Shown here: positions 36,907-49,624 of the stretch, piece by piece
Layout of the letters: every line of letters begins with the position of its first letter
Numbering within the stretch: the stretch's first letter is position 1
Source of the DNA: Lycorma delicatula
Lineage: Eukaryota; Arthropoda; Insecta; Hemiptera; Fulgoridae
Length of the DNA stretch: 64,000 nt
Assembly (NCBI RefSeq): GCF_047948215.1
Contig: NC_134464.1
Location: 32,053,020-32,117,019 of the forward strand
Reading direction: 5' to 3'
Made by a program: the position numbers and the translations under genes
The notes under the pieces: model-generated
Databases searched by the model: none
What the model saw: the letters and a program-made list of their open reading frames with translations, nothing else
Told to the model about the DNA's origin: nothing

Positions 36907-37470
36907 CTTACAAACATTACAACGATTTATACATATATGTAAATCTGATATACGCGCGAAAGTATGTACAAAACACTACAGTCTAAACTGACTGTGCGAA
37001 CCTTTTCGGGCGCGTTGCAGATCTTTAACATGAGAGTGGATAATGAATGTACTTCCTTGTTTACCTTACCGTAAACTTTCCGCTGTACTACTTAGACCAA
37101 ATTAGGTGCAATTTTTAGGTACTTAATGCAGCTTTTTCTGATCTAGTATGGTGCTATTATCACCTTATTGCATTCTTTGTTTTTATTATTTAGACTGATG
37201 TCTCCCAAAATATTAAGAGAGTATCTTCGTATTTGAATTTGGAAATTAGTTGGAACACTGTACCCATTTAAAAAAGAAGAATAAAATTATTTATAATTTT
37301 ATCCAATCGCAAGCTTTTTAAATATTTAAGTTTAATAAATATAACCACTAGGTATATATTTTAAAAATCCCAAAATATACGCATTACCCACACACGTTTT
37401 GTATGTGTACTAATAGATATATTTTGGGATTGTAGAATATATACAAGGTCTCAGAAGAAAAAATAATGTA
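36090..37470. other. AT-rich stretch; perfect small hairpins and (AT)n run
   Basis: GCGATTGGC/GCCAATCGC with a 7-base loop occurs near 36458-36482. An (AT)n run spans 36855-36902. AATCCCAAAATATA/TATATTTTGGGATT form a 14-bp stem at 37366-37379 and 37418-37431. No gene seen. Confidence 0.55.
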
Positions 37471-37474
37471 ATAA

Positions 37475-37580
37475 AATATTCTACAAATAGAAAAACGTTC
37501 ATATAAATATGGGTCCAAAAACGTTTCGTTTTCGAATTATAATTTGCGAAAAATTTCGTTTAGATTTAGGCTCAAGGGTA
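37475..37580 (+). repeat. Dispersed repeat D1, copy 4
   Basis: GTTCATATAAATATGGGTCC, AAAAACGTTTCGTTTTCGAA and TTTGCGAAAAATTTCG align with the other D1 copies. Confidence 0.6.
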
Positions 37581-38192
37581 AAATGAATTCATGGAAATTT
37601 AATAAAGCGGAAAATGAAGGTTTTACCTACGGTTTTTGACCTGAAAAATAAAGTAAAACAGATCCTGCAACTACATCTCAAGTGATGTCTGAAAAATTAT
37701 TGTAAAACACTCCTAGTTTACGTGACCTAGGAGTCAAATTAATCAGATGTTAATTATGCAAACTTACAACACGAAATATTTTTGAATTTATTTTTTCAAA
37801 AAATATTTCCAAATAGTGCATTTTCATTTCTTAATTTTGTTTTTATAGAACAAATTAAAATTAAAACATCATCATGGAAATAAAAATTTCGTCACTATAA
37901 AACTGTGATAAATTCTGTGTAGCAACAAAGGTGTGCTAGAAAATGTAGAAAAAAAAGAAAGGAAAATTATAAGAAAAAATTAGGTTCTAAATTTTTATAA
38001 TTAGGTAAAATTAATTCCAAATAACAAACTTTATACTAAAATTGAAAAACTGTCAGACACGAAAGGAAAAAACGAATTGCATTTTACTCCTATTTATTTA
38101 GATTGAATTAGCAGGTCGACAAAACTAATTTTAGATTTCTTCTAAAGAACAAGAGGCAAATTGTTCTTATAAGTCCAAGAAAATCTAGAAAG

Positions 38193-38215
38193 AGAGAGGT
38201 AGATAGATAGATAGT

Positions 38216-38294
<79 letters not shown>
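38193..38294. repeat. (GATA)n-(GA)n microsatellite
   Basis: GATA units run into a long GA repeat interrupted once by GGGCGA. Confidence 0.95.
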
Positions 38295-38297
<3 letters not shown>

Positions 38298-39034
38298 ATT
38301 TTAAAGTGAATATTAAACGATGAAAATAAAAGATTCCAAGAAGCGCTACAACGCAAAAACAACACAAATGGACTTTCTGAAGAACTAGGGAAAGAGATAT
38401 CAGAAATATGAAGTGTTACTAATATGAAATGTGACTGGCAGATAGGAAAAACAGAAAAATATGAAACAAACTCAAATAAATAAATGATCGAACATATTGA
38501 ACTATTTGGGGGGCAGGGGGAATTAAAATTAAAAAGGATAATACGATTAAGGAAAGGAAATACGACTAATATCGTAATTAGTTTTTATTTATTTTGAACA
38601 CTTGATTTTATTTGTAAATTTTTTCAGAGCTGAAATGGTTCTTGCTTTGGTTTAAAATTATAATGTAGTATTTTTCTGCCAGTCTGTTTTCTTTTTATTA
38701 AAAGCAAAATTTTTTTAGTTTTTCAATCTCAGTTGATGAGTAAACTTTTATAAATTCTCTTATAATTACATTTTCTACAAATCTTTCTTGAAAATTATAT
38801 TTGTTTACTGACTAACAAAGTTAAAACACTCGTACAATAAATCTAAAAAAATCGTGTTTTGCGACACAAATTTATTATTTTTTTTTTTATAATAACATTC
38901 TCAAAAATTGTTAAAGTTCTGTTCTGGATCTATTTTATTCATTTTTTCAGGCTAAAAATTATCATATTTATAGATTTAAATTCAAATAATTTCAATACGG
39001 CTTCAATTTACTCCTAGAATAAAAGTCGGCATAA

Positions 39035-39125
39035 CATTTTTTTCAAGTTATGACTAGAAAACGAAGCGTTTCCTTATTCATGTTCTTATAAACTTTTGTC
39101 TCTCTTTATTTTCAGTTGTAAAATA
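39035..39125 (-). repeat. Dispersed repeat D1, copy 5
   Basis: The minus strand reads GAAAATAAAGAGAGACAAAA then GTTTATAAGAACATG and GGAAACGCTTCGTTTTC, matching D1. Confidence 0.55.
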
Positions 39126-41281
39126 TTTCCTAAATTATTTTCTGTTTTACAAAAAGCTTGTTTATTTCGGCTTTAAAAAAACGATCACCATAAAATTTTT
39201 TTTAAATTTAAAAAATAACTTAAAACGTCATTTAAAAAAAACATACAAGATTACTAATTTGAATTTACCGAAGATGATTTAAAAAAAAAACTTGAAATTG
39301 CTAATACGTACCCAAATATTAAAATATGACCTTTTATATCAATTATAATTACTAGTATTACTAGCACTTACTATTAATTTAAATTACTATTACTAGCATT
39401 TATAAATTTTCTCAGGATTTCTTAAATCCTATTTCTGAATGTTAATTACCATAGTCTATGCAATTAATTTTTTTTATATTTAAAAAAAATACTGTTATTC
39501 ATTTTATAAACATTTTTCTTCACAGTATTTCTACACTTCAAGTATTCCAACGATAATTCTATCACTGGAAAAGGAAAATAATTTAAACTGACAAAAGAAT
39601 TGTAGGGGATCTTTTATTTTCTTACTGTGAAAAGAAAATAATCGAACTACATATATAAAATATAAATCGTATGTATTATAGATTTATATGATTGTTATTT
39701 TATACGATTCCAAGTTCCATAAAGAATCTTAGAAAATTTTACATAATATATCATTGAAACGGAAGAAAATTTATAACATCAAGTATTATACTCGTATGTA
39801 TTTTCTTAAACTGCCATCTGAATTAATCTTCGTTTCTATTCTTTATTTTCTTGACCTATATTATAAAGTAAGATAAAAACTAATTTAATATACTGAACGG
39901 TATAGTGGATTGTAAATTATTCATATTTAGTAATCGAAAGATCGTGGAATCATTTAATCATTTAAATTCCAGGGAGTAATAAATGATTTTGAGATTTATT
40001 ATGTTAAGAAGGTTCTATATAAACATATTCAAAAGCAAAACCATGTTTTGCAAGGCCCCAAATATCTCTTATCATTTAAAAATCGTTTTTCATGAAGTAA
40101 GAATGCTTTTATTAGAAAAAATTGACTTATTAACTTATTGTCAAAATTGGCGAAGTTTTAAGTTTAATTTACGTTATAACAGAGCTACACAAATTTGGGA
40201 GTCTAGTAAACCTTTTAAAATGAACAAGTGAAAACCGCCGTGTTATTATGTTTTATATGCTCGTAATTTAGGAACGCGTAAGCACTTAGTAGCGTTTAAC
40301 AAGAAGTTTCTCAACTAATTTTAGTAGAGTTAGGTTAGCAAAACACTACTTAATTACGTAGAAATAAATGCACAAAGCTCGGCTTTCATACATAGTTGAC
40401 ATTTATATTAATATTTAAAATCTACACTGGTTTATCATTAGTATACTAGGTACAATACATGAACTGAAAATTTGCCCCTTGTCAATTGCTGTGTTTATTG
40501 TACTTGTACTATCTTGTGTTTGCATTTTATATATAAATGTGTCACGTTTTTTGTAATCGGATGATGTCGTCTGGTTAGACAGTACAACAAACTCCGCTCG
40601 CCCATCCCGCATAAGCCAGCCGACAGTTTGGTTGACAAAGACAGGGGCAAACCTTCACCTCACTTAGCGTACAGCAGGAGTAGGAATACTAGACGACGGT
40701 GCGGGTGCCATTCATAGAAGAATGTTCGCGAACTACTTTGAGTTTTGAGGCGAATGACCACTATTATACGGTATTGTGATGTACAATGAACTTCGTCATT
40801 TTGCCATCTGTATTTGCATGATTCCAAAAATATTCTAGTTGCAGAACTTTATTACTTGAAGAAGCATTATACAATACCTGTAAACATAAAAGCAAGGATT
40901 TGATCCCAGGATTTAAATTAAAATACTTCGGTATCTTTATTCGAAAGGTAAAAATTTCAGTTTACAGTAATCACATATTTCTGGAAGCTAAATTCTTCTA
41001 GCAGTTTCGATAACACATATTCATTACGTGGAGCCTTTACGAGTACAAAATTCCTTTAAGCATTTCTGTAAGTTGGATACGGTTGTAGATCCTACACGTG
41101 ACCCAGTACGCCTCAACGGTATAATCATTTTCAAAAATAACACGCATTATATTTCAAAATTTCTAGAAAATGCAAAGATTGAAGTAGTTTCCCATCTTTT
41201 CCTTAAAGAAACGGATTTAATATACGCAACACCTACGATACGCAATACCTTCACTCTAGTTATCTCGAGGACTGACGCTTG

Positions 41282-41575
41282 TTTTTTCCTGTTCAGCCTC
41301 CGGGAATCACAGTCAGGTATTACTTCAGAGGATGAATGAATGAGAATGATATGTACGAATGTAAGTGAAGTGTAGTCTTGTACAGTCTCAGGACGACCAT
41401 TTCTGAGATGTGTGGTTAATTGAAACCAACCCACCAAAGGATACCGGTATCCAAGATCTAGTATTCAAATCCAAATAAAAGTAACCGCGTTTACTAGAAT
41501 TTGAACGTTGGAACTCTCGACTTCGAAATCAGCTGATTTGCGAAGACGCGTTCACTACTAGACCAACCCAGCGGG
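41282..41575 (-). mobile_element. tRNA-derived SINE, family S1 (copy 2)
   Basis: About 294 bases. The minus strand starts ACCCGCTGGGTTGGTCTAGT and passes AAATCAGCTGATTTCGAAGT, a B-box-like GTTCAAATTCTAG and CAATTAACCACACATCTCAG. It ends CATCCTCTGAAGTAATACCT, TTCCCGGAGGCTGAACAGG and an A-rich tail. A weak direct repeat (GGACTGACGC / GAACTGAACC) may be the decayed target duplication. A forward frame at 41028-41339 runs into this SINE and is not a gene. Confidence 0.85.
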
Positions 41576-41920
41576 TCAAGAACTGAACCTAACAACTAAC
41601 ATCACAACTTTCAGAAAAAAAATTTGACTAGAACCATTTGTAATTCAGATGCTTTTTCATATGTCGTAGACACAAATAGAAAACTAATACAAGGAATCTT
41701 ATTTTTTTATAGAATAAAAAGTATACTTTTTTTAAAGGTGTCCTTTTTATAAGAAAAACTGCTTTCTTAATACCAATTTTACACACTTTTATTAATATTC
41801 CATCCCTAATAATTATAATATTAGTTATAATATAAAGGTATTATTGAGCCTGTCCACCAACGAAACGGGGGAGGTAGTACAAGTATGTTGGCTGGTACGT
41901 TTGGTAATGGTTTACAACAT

Positions 41921-42060
41921 TAGTTCTCAAAGTGGGTGATAACGCTGCATTGTGGGCACTGGAGGTCTTCAGGGGAGGCGGTAGAAGCGCCCACAGAAAA
42001 TTGGCGGCGTTAAGACGGTTTAGAAAGGCGATAGCTGATTAAAAAAATAGGGCAAAAATT
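41921..42060. mobile_element. hAT-like transposon end (tentative)
   Basis: TAGTTCTCAAAGTGGGTGAT followed by GGGCACTGGAGG and GGCGGTAGAAGCGCC resembles the terminal and subterminal sequence of some insect hAT elements (CAGnGGTTCTCAAAgTG). The partner end was not found and no hAT transposase domain is readable nearby. Confidence 0.35.
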
Positions 42061-42064
42061 ATGT

Positions 42065-44005
42065 TTTCCTGATATTTTAAACTAATATTAAATACCTACT
42101 ACACTAGTACAAAAGAATAAAGGAAAATCTATATTTTATGATAAGAAATGATTGTATTCAAACTGCTTCAACTTTGCAACGAAGAGGCCTAGAGAGACGA
42201 TTAGAAAAAAATTAAAGCTTGAATATTCTACTTTTTGACAGTATACTTCAGACTTCAAAAATCATCAAATTAAAAAAAAATCGGTGAGAAATTGCTCTCA
42301 TTTAAAATGTAAGTCGTTACTCAAAAATAAAATATGCATTGTTTAAAAACACCAATTGCAATTATTATTTTTAACCGATGACAAGTTTAAAAATGTTGCG
42401 GGCGCTAGAAAATCTTTGATTCTCAATACGGTCGGTGGTGGAAAAAGTTTGAGAATCAGTGATTTAGCGTATCTCATTTCCTGCAAAGATCAGTCATTAA
42501 TAATAGTTTATTTTTATTTGGTTGTACGAAGCGTGAGGTGATTGAAAGTCAACTTTAATGCAAGAAAATTAATACAAAAAACGGTATAAAGGATCGTTAC
42601 GAGCCTAAGCTTAAAAAGTCTAGAAAAAAAAATTAATTTATTTATTTTTTAGTAAAAAATTTTCAACTAATTTTATTGAATTTTCAGGCAAAAACACTCG
42701 GAATATTATAATGAAATCGGACTACTTCAAACATAAGTTTCGTTTATGAAATATTCCAGTTAAATTTCTAGAAGAAACTTACTGCAAGAAAAGATTTCAC
42801 CAGAAAAAAAAAGAATCACTGAAATCAATGCATTTGAAAGAGTATAACCGTAAGAAAAAATATAGAAATAATATATAAGACTCGGAATTGAAAATATCCT
42901 TTTTTTAATTCGGTTTAAAAAATCTCAATTGAAAATGAAATTCACACAGTGACTCAGAGGACACAGAAGAAAATGTTAACCTCAAAATTTCTAAAATATT
43001 TTAAAATCAACATGTAAATCATATTTATTGATTACATTTATTACAAGTCGTATTTTTTCTTTTCTTTTTTTGTAAATATCAGTTACTAACTTTTTCTTTA
43101 ATAAATTTACAGTGAATTAAAATTTATTTTAAATTACCTTTTCACTTTAATATTTTCTATTTTCAAATTTTAAAAATTAATTTTTTTAATATTTTAACAA
43201 CTATTTCTAATAAAGTTTATGTAATTCTTTCCGTTAGCGAATAGCGACAGCTTTAATGTAATGCATTGTTCCCTAAGGAAAGAAGTAAGTAAGTTTGTTG
43301 TTTTACGTTATCCGTCTCAGTTTATTTTATGGTTGCGACGACGAATGTAAATCATTTTTGCTCAAAAGTTACATTTCCTAAGTTAGTTCTTCCGGTGAAT
43401 TAAAGTGTCACTTGTAATGTTGAATATTTGTTACCAAAATGCAAATATTATTTATTCAACTTAATAAAAAGATCTGCCTAAATTACCTTATACGGTTATT
43501 CTTTTTTGTGAATGGCCGTGCTTTATTTTGTGTTAATAGTATCTTATTTCAGGTCTCAACCCTTTAGTAATGGCTTGTAATACAAATAAATAAAATATCT
43601 ATTAACATTTCAGGAAAGGACTACCTTTTATAGATTTTTTTAAAAATTAAACGTTTTAAAGAATTTTAAACATATTTATTTTAACTAAATATACGATCGA
43701 TCACAAATGTGTATGAAAAGTAATATCGGCAATATAAACTGTAAACTTTTATGCACACAGTATATCCATTTATAGACGCTATCAATATCCGAATATAATT
43801 ATAATACAGTTTAACGGATTAGTAATCGAATCTCGTCTATGAGCTAAAAGATATGCTGTGAACTGACATAAAGCTAAATTTTCACATAATTCCATACAAA
43901 ATAATCTGATGGTTTCAAATCGCTTGATTTTTGAGGCTAATTAACATCATTGACTCTAGAAAAAGTTCTCCCATTGAATATAATCTTCCTTTCATTGTCT
44001 ATAGA
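42065..44005. other. AT-rich stretch without a recognisable gene
   Basis: No exon-like or RNA-gene-like segment seen. Confidence 0.5.
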
Positions 44006-44007
44006 GT

Positions 44008-44330
44008 AAATCCTGACCCCGTAGGAGAAGACATCCGCCTTGTAATGATCCGGCACGCTACGCCACCCATTCCGTTCCTAATCCTGATGAGCTTTACTGG
44101 AAGTCGTCTTTTAGACCCTTTAAACTTGATAACACAACACTGTCATCAGTCTGGCCTCTGTCAGGAAGCGACCGATGCAAATGCCTGGTAAGATATTTCC
44201 ATCTTCCATCGGTGTATTTACTCAACCTATTACGTCTTCGTACGGCCTCTTCCAACCACAATCCTCAAATATCAAATTAACCGATTCACGGAAATGCAAT
44301 TACCGCGCCTGCCCTAACACCTAAGGTTTC
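44008..44330 (+). repeat. Unclassified interspersed repeat U1, copy 1
   Basis: Aligns in the same orientation with 55973-56300. Shared blocks in order are CCCCGTAGGAGAAGACATCC (versus CTCGTAGGGGAAGACACCC), TTTACTGGAAGTCGTCTTTT, a GACCCT..AAC block, CAGTCATCAG-like, CCGATGCAAATGCCT, GGCCTCTTC and CCGCGCCT. GC content is above the flanks. No protein domain is recognised in any frame. Confidence 0.7.
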
Positions 44331-44339
44331 GCACAAAAA

Positions 44340-45815
44340 GTTTTCCTATATCTAACTTCAATTATATTATACACTCAAATGATTATTTGATTGTCAGTAA
44401 ACAACAAAGCAGCTATCCTAATACCAACAAAACAAGTGTTGATAACAAGAACGACAATTTTGTCTGATAGTCTTGTTGTTCAAATAATTTTATAAAGGTC
44501 CATATCAATCGATTTTGGCTTCACGAAAGAATTTATCATGTGCGGTAGCGTTTACCGACCACTGACAGCGCTTATTTTTAAATAAATGTAGGACCCAATA
44601 AATTTTCTACTCCATAAACCGTTCCAAACAGTGCCTTATTACAAATGAATTCCCTGTTCACGCATTTCTTTTGAAGTTTATTTCTTACTGCCCCAGATGT
44701 GACGATTTGATTCGTTAACCTACTTATTAAGATATACGTGACCTTTGTCACCGGATATTATTATTTTTTAAAACTATGCAATCTACCCGACGGTGCTATC
44801 TGTGGTCTAATGGGTTCAATTCCTATGACAACTGAATCTAAAACGCGCGCGAAATATTTGTTTAAAATTCGTAATGAAACCTTTTCATTACGAATTTAAA
44901 ACCTTATCACTATGAATGATGAATAAATGACTTTTTGGATTGGATACACTTTCTTTCAAAAATTGTGGCAATATCTTCAACTAATCGAGAAGCTCAGGTG
45001 TTCGTATATTTTTTTCATAACTGCTCTCCTAGAAGCTACATTGTATACTGTGAACAGATGGTGATTACGCGGACCGAAAACGTAATGAAGTTTAAAAATA
45101 TTCTTTCCACATGACGCGAATTTCCGTAATAAGTTTTAATGACACCAAAAGGTCTTATGATGTATCGCTTCATAATTAAGATTATAACAGATGATAGATT
45201 TGAAATTCAAAAATCAAAAATTGCTACCATCTGGACAGGCATAATAATATTCAGTAGTTCTTATTCGAAAAAGTTTTATTTAAATAAAATATAAGAAACC
45301 TGCTCGCGTGCATTTCGCATGCACACACAATTAATAATAGTGGCATAACATCATCTGTTTTATTTTTTGAATATCCTATTATGTATCTTTATTTCCCAAT
45401 TTATAACTTTGTGATTTATAGTAAATATATTAAAATAAATGAAAGTCGGAAATATTCAATACTACACGGGATAAAAATCAGTGTCAACAATTACTAATAA
45501 AAAAATAGGAAAAATCTTTTTTATTTTTACACATTTAGTACACCAACCAAATTTAGTAGGTGCATTTAAATGTTATTCTTGTGTTCTTTTTGAATCTCAG
45601 TGTTTAATCAATTATGACAGATTTTTCCAGAAAATTATTGCCACGATTTATTAAAAATAGTTATTGTTCTGAATCGATTTGTAATCCAAATCAGTTGGAT
45701 TGGAACAAAATATCATGTCTTTCACAAGTTTCATAATTAATATCGGAGTTTTAAAACTACGTAATATTTCACAAGTTTCACAAACATTCATTAATTATAC
45801 TTGAAATGAAAGAAC
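44340..45815. other. AT-rich stretch, possibly old transposon remains
   Basis: Contains a perfect 15-bp stem with a 3-base loop at 44865-44897 (AAATTCGTAATGAAA/TTTCATTACGAATTT). Parts of 44500-45150 have a coding-like minus-strand texture but no motif that I can name. Confidence 0.35.
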
Positions 45816-45822
45816 AATTCAA

Positions 45823-46245
45823 ATAGTTTTAGCTGTGCAAGCTCTAAAACCTATAGATTACAGTTTGCGTGCAAGCTTTCCAAACGAAATGATGCTCTGT
45901 GACGATGAAGACTTTTTTTATCGTGTCGTATTCAGTGACCGATCAACATTTCATGTTAATGGAAGTAGGCAATGGAAATACGCACTCATAATGTGCGCAT
46001 CTGGGGATATAAAAGAATCCTCCCGAAATATTGCAATGTGAACAAGATCCCTCAAAACAGAAACCTTTCTTGCCGTATTCCGACTGCAAATTTATAGGCC
46101 GTTCTTTTTCGCGGAAACAACTGTGTTTTGAATGAACTATCTTGATATGCTACAACTAAGGCTCTTTCTTCAATTGCAATACGAAACACAGAACTTCATT
46201 TGTCAACAAAACGGTGCCATTCTATTTTCTTCAAATACTTAAAAC
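45823..46245 (+). pseudogene. Degenerate Tc1/IS630-type transposase fragment
   Basis: The forward frame from about 45829 reads VQALKPIDYSLRASFPNEMM, then DEDFFYRVVFSDRSTFHVNG. This is the insect transposase block in which the last linker (LQALKP.DY..R..F) precedes the first catalytic Asp (in FSDRSTFH). After a stop at 46039, a shifted frame gives RPFFFAETTVF, then YLDMLQLRL, then FICQQNGAILFSS. In the last, the usual FQQDGAPPH carries Asn instead of the second catalytic Asp. It is dead, and terminal repeats were not identified. Confidence 0.75.
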
Positions 46246-46249
46246 AATC

Positions 46250-47275
46250 ATAACTGCTACTCGATGGATTGATTCAAATCTTTTTATAAATATTTCATAA
46301 AAATTGGTTTATTTATTCTAAAATTAAAGGGTCGTAAAGAAACGAACATATAACCTAAATAATTTATACTCTTCCAGGAGTAGTGAGGTAAAAATGAAAA
46401 ATTATAATTTTGTCTTAAGTGAGTATAAACATAAAATTTCTCTAAGTAGTTAGATAAGCTATTCCATGTTAACTCTTATAATGTAAACATTAATGTGAGC
46501 ATAAAATATAAGAAATGTAGAAGGTAAAAATGGTACTAAAGATGTGTAAAGCTTAGAAAATGTAGTAAAATATATATTCACTATCAATTTTATGTTTTAT
46601 GTCGTAAATTTCTGGTTACGTTTACGTAAACAGTCTTCGCGTTTATGTTTATGTATATATTAAAGTATTTTTTTATGGTGACGACATTAAAGTGGATATA
46701 AATATCAGAATTTCTTACGTGTATACGATCCAACTTCGAGTCTTATTTATATAATTTATACAATTTAAATCGTCTATTATTGACTTACTAATTAGACAAT
46801 ACGTAAAATACATAACAGTTAGAAACAGTCTCTAATGTTTCTAATGTAGAAAATTTACCACTAAATTATACGAATTTTAAGTTCGTAACAGTACTTAAAA
46901 TCATTTCACATAATTTCATTTATCAATTACGTAAAAATATAATAATAACAAATTCAAATCTATGTCCGAGTGTACGCAAACAAGTAATTTTTCTCAACGA
47001 GCCGCAACCCGCTTATAGATTAGGCGTCACTTTTAAAATCCATAATGAAATACAACAGGAGTGTATTAATTACCAAGCTAACTATTTTATTGGACTTCTT
47101 TATTGGTTAAATTTATTGTTGAAATTAATAAAAAGTATGTTGAATACGGTTCTATAATTTTCTAGATTATCAGATGAATTACAAAGCGTTGTTTACGTTT
47201 CCCAATTAAAATTTTCTGTGTTGTTTTTTTATATTTAGTCTCATTATAGTGCATAGTAAGAGGTTATTATTTATA
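46250..47275. other. AT-rich stretch without a recognisable gene
   Basis: Nothing notable seen. Confidence 0.5.
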
Positions 47276-47304
47276 GAGTAAATATATCTGATGTACATAA
47301 TTTA

Positions 47305-47840
47305 AGGGGGGAGTCTAACTTCAGAACAAGTTTTAGGTAGATTTCATAAGAAAGCTATCTATTGTAATGGGTATCGTGATTCGACTTTCGGAAAATTTCG
47401 ACATACCTTTGCGTATCACATCTCCCAGACCCCAAAACCACCGTCAGTTCAAAAGTTTATATATATTCAAATATATATTTCACATCCTTGTGGACACGAC
47501 AATGCCATAATTTTGCGCCATTCAAATTGATACGTAAGATATACAGACCCAAAATCTTGGTCGACTTCGTTAATGGGCAAAATCGGACCATCGGAGAGCT
47601 TTTTCAAAAAAAACAAAATATCGCTATAATTTTCATATTATGTAAAATATCAAATTACTTTAAAGTTTCTACTATTCTCTGAATTAGGGCCTAAAACTTA
47701 TCTAAGTAAAGGTTATTGATATTACCATCCACTGGCCCAGGGGATGGAAAAAATGGGGTTTCGAAGACAAAAAATTCATACCTCCCTTAATAGGCACAGT
47801 ATCAAATAGGTTTAAAATGGTCGTTAGTCCGCTAAACATT
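47305..47840. repeat. Repeat-like non-coding segment
   Basis: Higher-complexity sequence with blocks such as GTGATTCGACTTTCGGAAAA, TTTCGACATACC and CTTGTGGACACGAC. These resemble insect interspersed repeats with no coding capacity. No second copy is present in the window. Confidence 0.35.
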
Positions 47841-48689
47841 AACTGTAACTTTTGTCTGAAACAATTTTTTATATGACGAACCTTTACGGGAAAGGATGAC
47901 CAAAATGTTGCTGGAGTTTTAAGAAGATGAGGCTTGTCGTAAACTAATTATGTGTAAGTTTTTTCACATGCAACTCTTGTCGTATTGATTAAATTTGAAG
48001 TCTTTCTTAACTTTAAGGTGGAAATCTTTTTTATCCCCCTACTTAGCACCGGTGAAATTTACTTCTGTCTTCTGACGTGCCGAAAGGGATTTTTTTTACC
48101 GTTCTGTTACAGCAATGGGTTTTTTACCACAATAAATTATTTGTTTAATAAGCATTAGAAAGAAATAAAAACCTTTCAGAAATATTCATCCGATCTTCTA
48201 AAATAGGGGGGATGACGTAGAAAAATAGTGCTTTACCAGGAGGAATATTTCTTCGTTATTGTTAAGAGATATTTTATTCAAACTAGTGTCAAATTAAAGA
48301 GAAAACTAAGTTCTATGATTTTAAAAAGCGTTTTAAAAAATATTGTTGCTAAGAAACAGATAATTTTTTAATTTTTAAATAAAAAAATCCTGAATCTTTT
48401 TTCATTTTGCTTTCTTTTAGAATTCTAAAAAAAGCAAATAACAAATCTGACTCTTATCACACTAAAGAATGAATATTTGTGAGCAAGCTGAAAAAAATAA
48501 AAATACAGCTCTAGCTATCACGGTTCTAAAGATATATTCTTCCTAGCAATACACTACATGAAAAAAAACAAAATTTGCGAAAAACGCTGTTTGAAGATTG
48601 TATTAAATTTTCACTTGCCATATTGACTAGTTTTAGTCAAGCAGGCGCACATGGGGCGCCTCCTCCATGTGCGAGGCGCTCATCTTCTT

Positions 48690-49050
48690 TTATCTTTTAT
48701 CCTTCGATAATTTTATGATGCTTCATCCTTATTCTTCTCTTTTGTAATTCTTCAGTCAGGTTCAACAATTTACGCTTTCGTCATTTGTCTTTCCTCCGAC
48801 GTAAAATCTTTCCCAGAGATATGCCAACTCTTTCCGTAGAATTTAAAACACTATTGCATCCAAAATTACACTCCTTGAGCTGCAACCATTTCAACTAGTT
48901 TTTTTGAAGCGCTTCACGTTTTGTTGCGCAATGTCTCCAAATACAATTATTTAGGCTTTCGTTTGCATTGTGTGTTTGTCCTTGGAGACAACGTCTTAGT
49001 AACTCGTTTTCAGAAAACCTTTAATTGGAACTAAATGTTTTGCATGTCTT
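48690..49050 (-). pseudogene. Remnant of a Mutator-like transposase (tentative)
   Basis: The minus strand reads FSENELLRRCLQGQTHNANE followed by SLNNCIWRHCAK, then after frame changes CNFGCN-like and LGKILRRRKDK sequence, and KRRIRMKHHK near the end. The C-[LH]-x-G-x-T-[QH]-N-x-N-E-S-x-N pattern followed by 'IW..cPK' is characteristic of a transposase-like protein family widespread in arthropod genomes, usually annotated as Mutator-like. Internal stops and shifts are present. A GC-rich inverted pair (GCACATGG/CCATGTGC) lies just outside at 48646-48673. Confidence 0.5.
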
Positions 49051-49054
49051 GCAT

Positions 49055-49620
49055 GCTTTAGGTGTAATCCAAATTTATTTTAATCGTCTTTTTATCTTCG
49101 TAGTTTCCAAGTAACAGGCATTTGAAAAATAAACTCATTTTTTTGTTTTTCGCGTCAAACTGCTTCATGACATATGTTTATTTATTCTTTTTGTAACTTA
49201 GATACAACGTACGAGTAAAAAAAATTACAGCTAATTGTTCAGAAATAAATAGAGATTAATTCTCGCAAAAAATTTCACTAAAACAATGTTTTTAAGATTT
49301 AGAAGGTAGACTTCCTTCTTAAGAATGATAAGTAAGTAATTTCTCCTTTTGGTGAAATAGAATGAAATATTGATCGCTATAACAAACGAAATGACTATGG
49401 ATGTTTTTTGCTTTAAATTTATAATAATTATATATTTTTTATCTTTTAAGTGATATAACATTTATCGGATTATCTTTAAGTAATTATTGTAATAATTACA
49501 ATCATTACTTCAAGGTAATAATTGTAAACGTCCAGCAAAAACTACTGAAGATAAATTGCTGAAAATTTGTATATACGTTTGTCTTATACGGTGTAAGTGT
49601 ACAATAAGAAAACATTTTTT
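49055..49620. other. AT-rich stretch without a recognisable gene
   Basis: A 15-base imperfect hairpin (AAGTAATTATTGTAA / TTACAATCATTACTT) lies at about 49479-49510; otherwise nothing. Confidence 0.5.
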
Positions 49621-49624
49621 TTTT

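Larger units (their letters stand above)
37585..41020. other. AT-rich stretch without a recognisable gene
   Basis: Contains the GA/GATA microsatellite and D1 copy 5, plus a GC-richer patch at about 40590-40730. An 82-codon forward frame at 39983-40231 has no recognisable domain and is not called. Confidence 0.45.

Noticed and set aside
38108..38367. Minus-strand frames rich in Ser-Leu.
   Set aside because: Produced by the GA/GATA microsatellite.
39983..40231. 82-codon forward open frame with an apparently mixed composition.
   Set aside because: No domain, no conserved neighbours, and frames of this length are expected by chance in 64 kb of six-frame AT-rich DNA.
41028..41339. 103-codon forward open frame.
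   Set aside because: Its 3' end is the antisense of an S1 SINE and the rest shows no domain.
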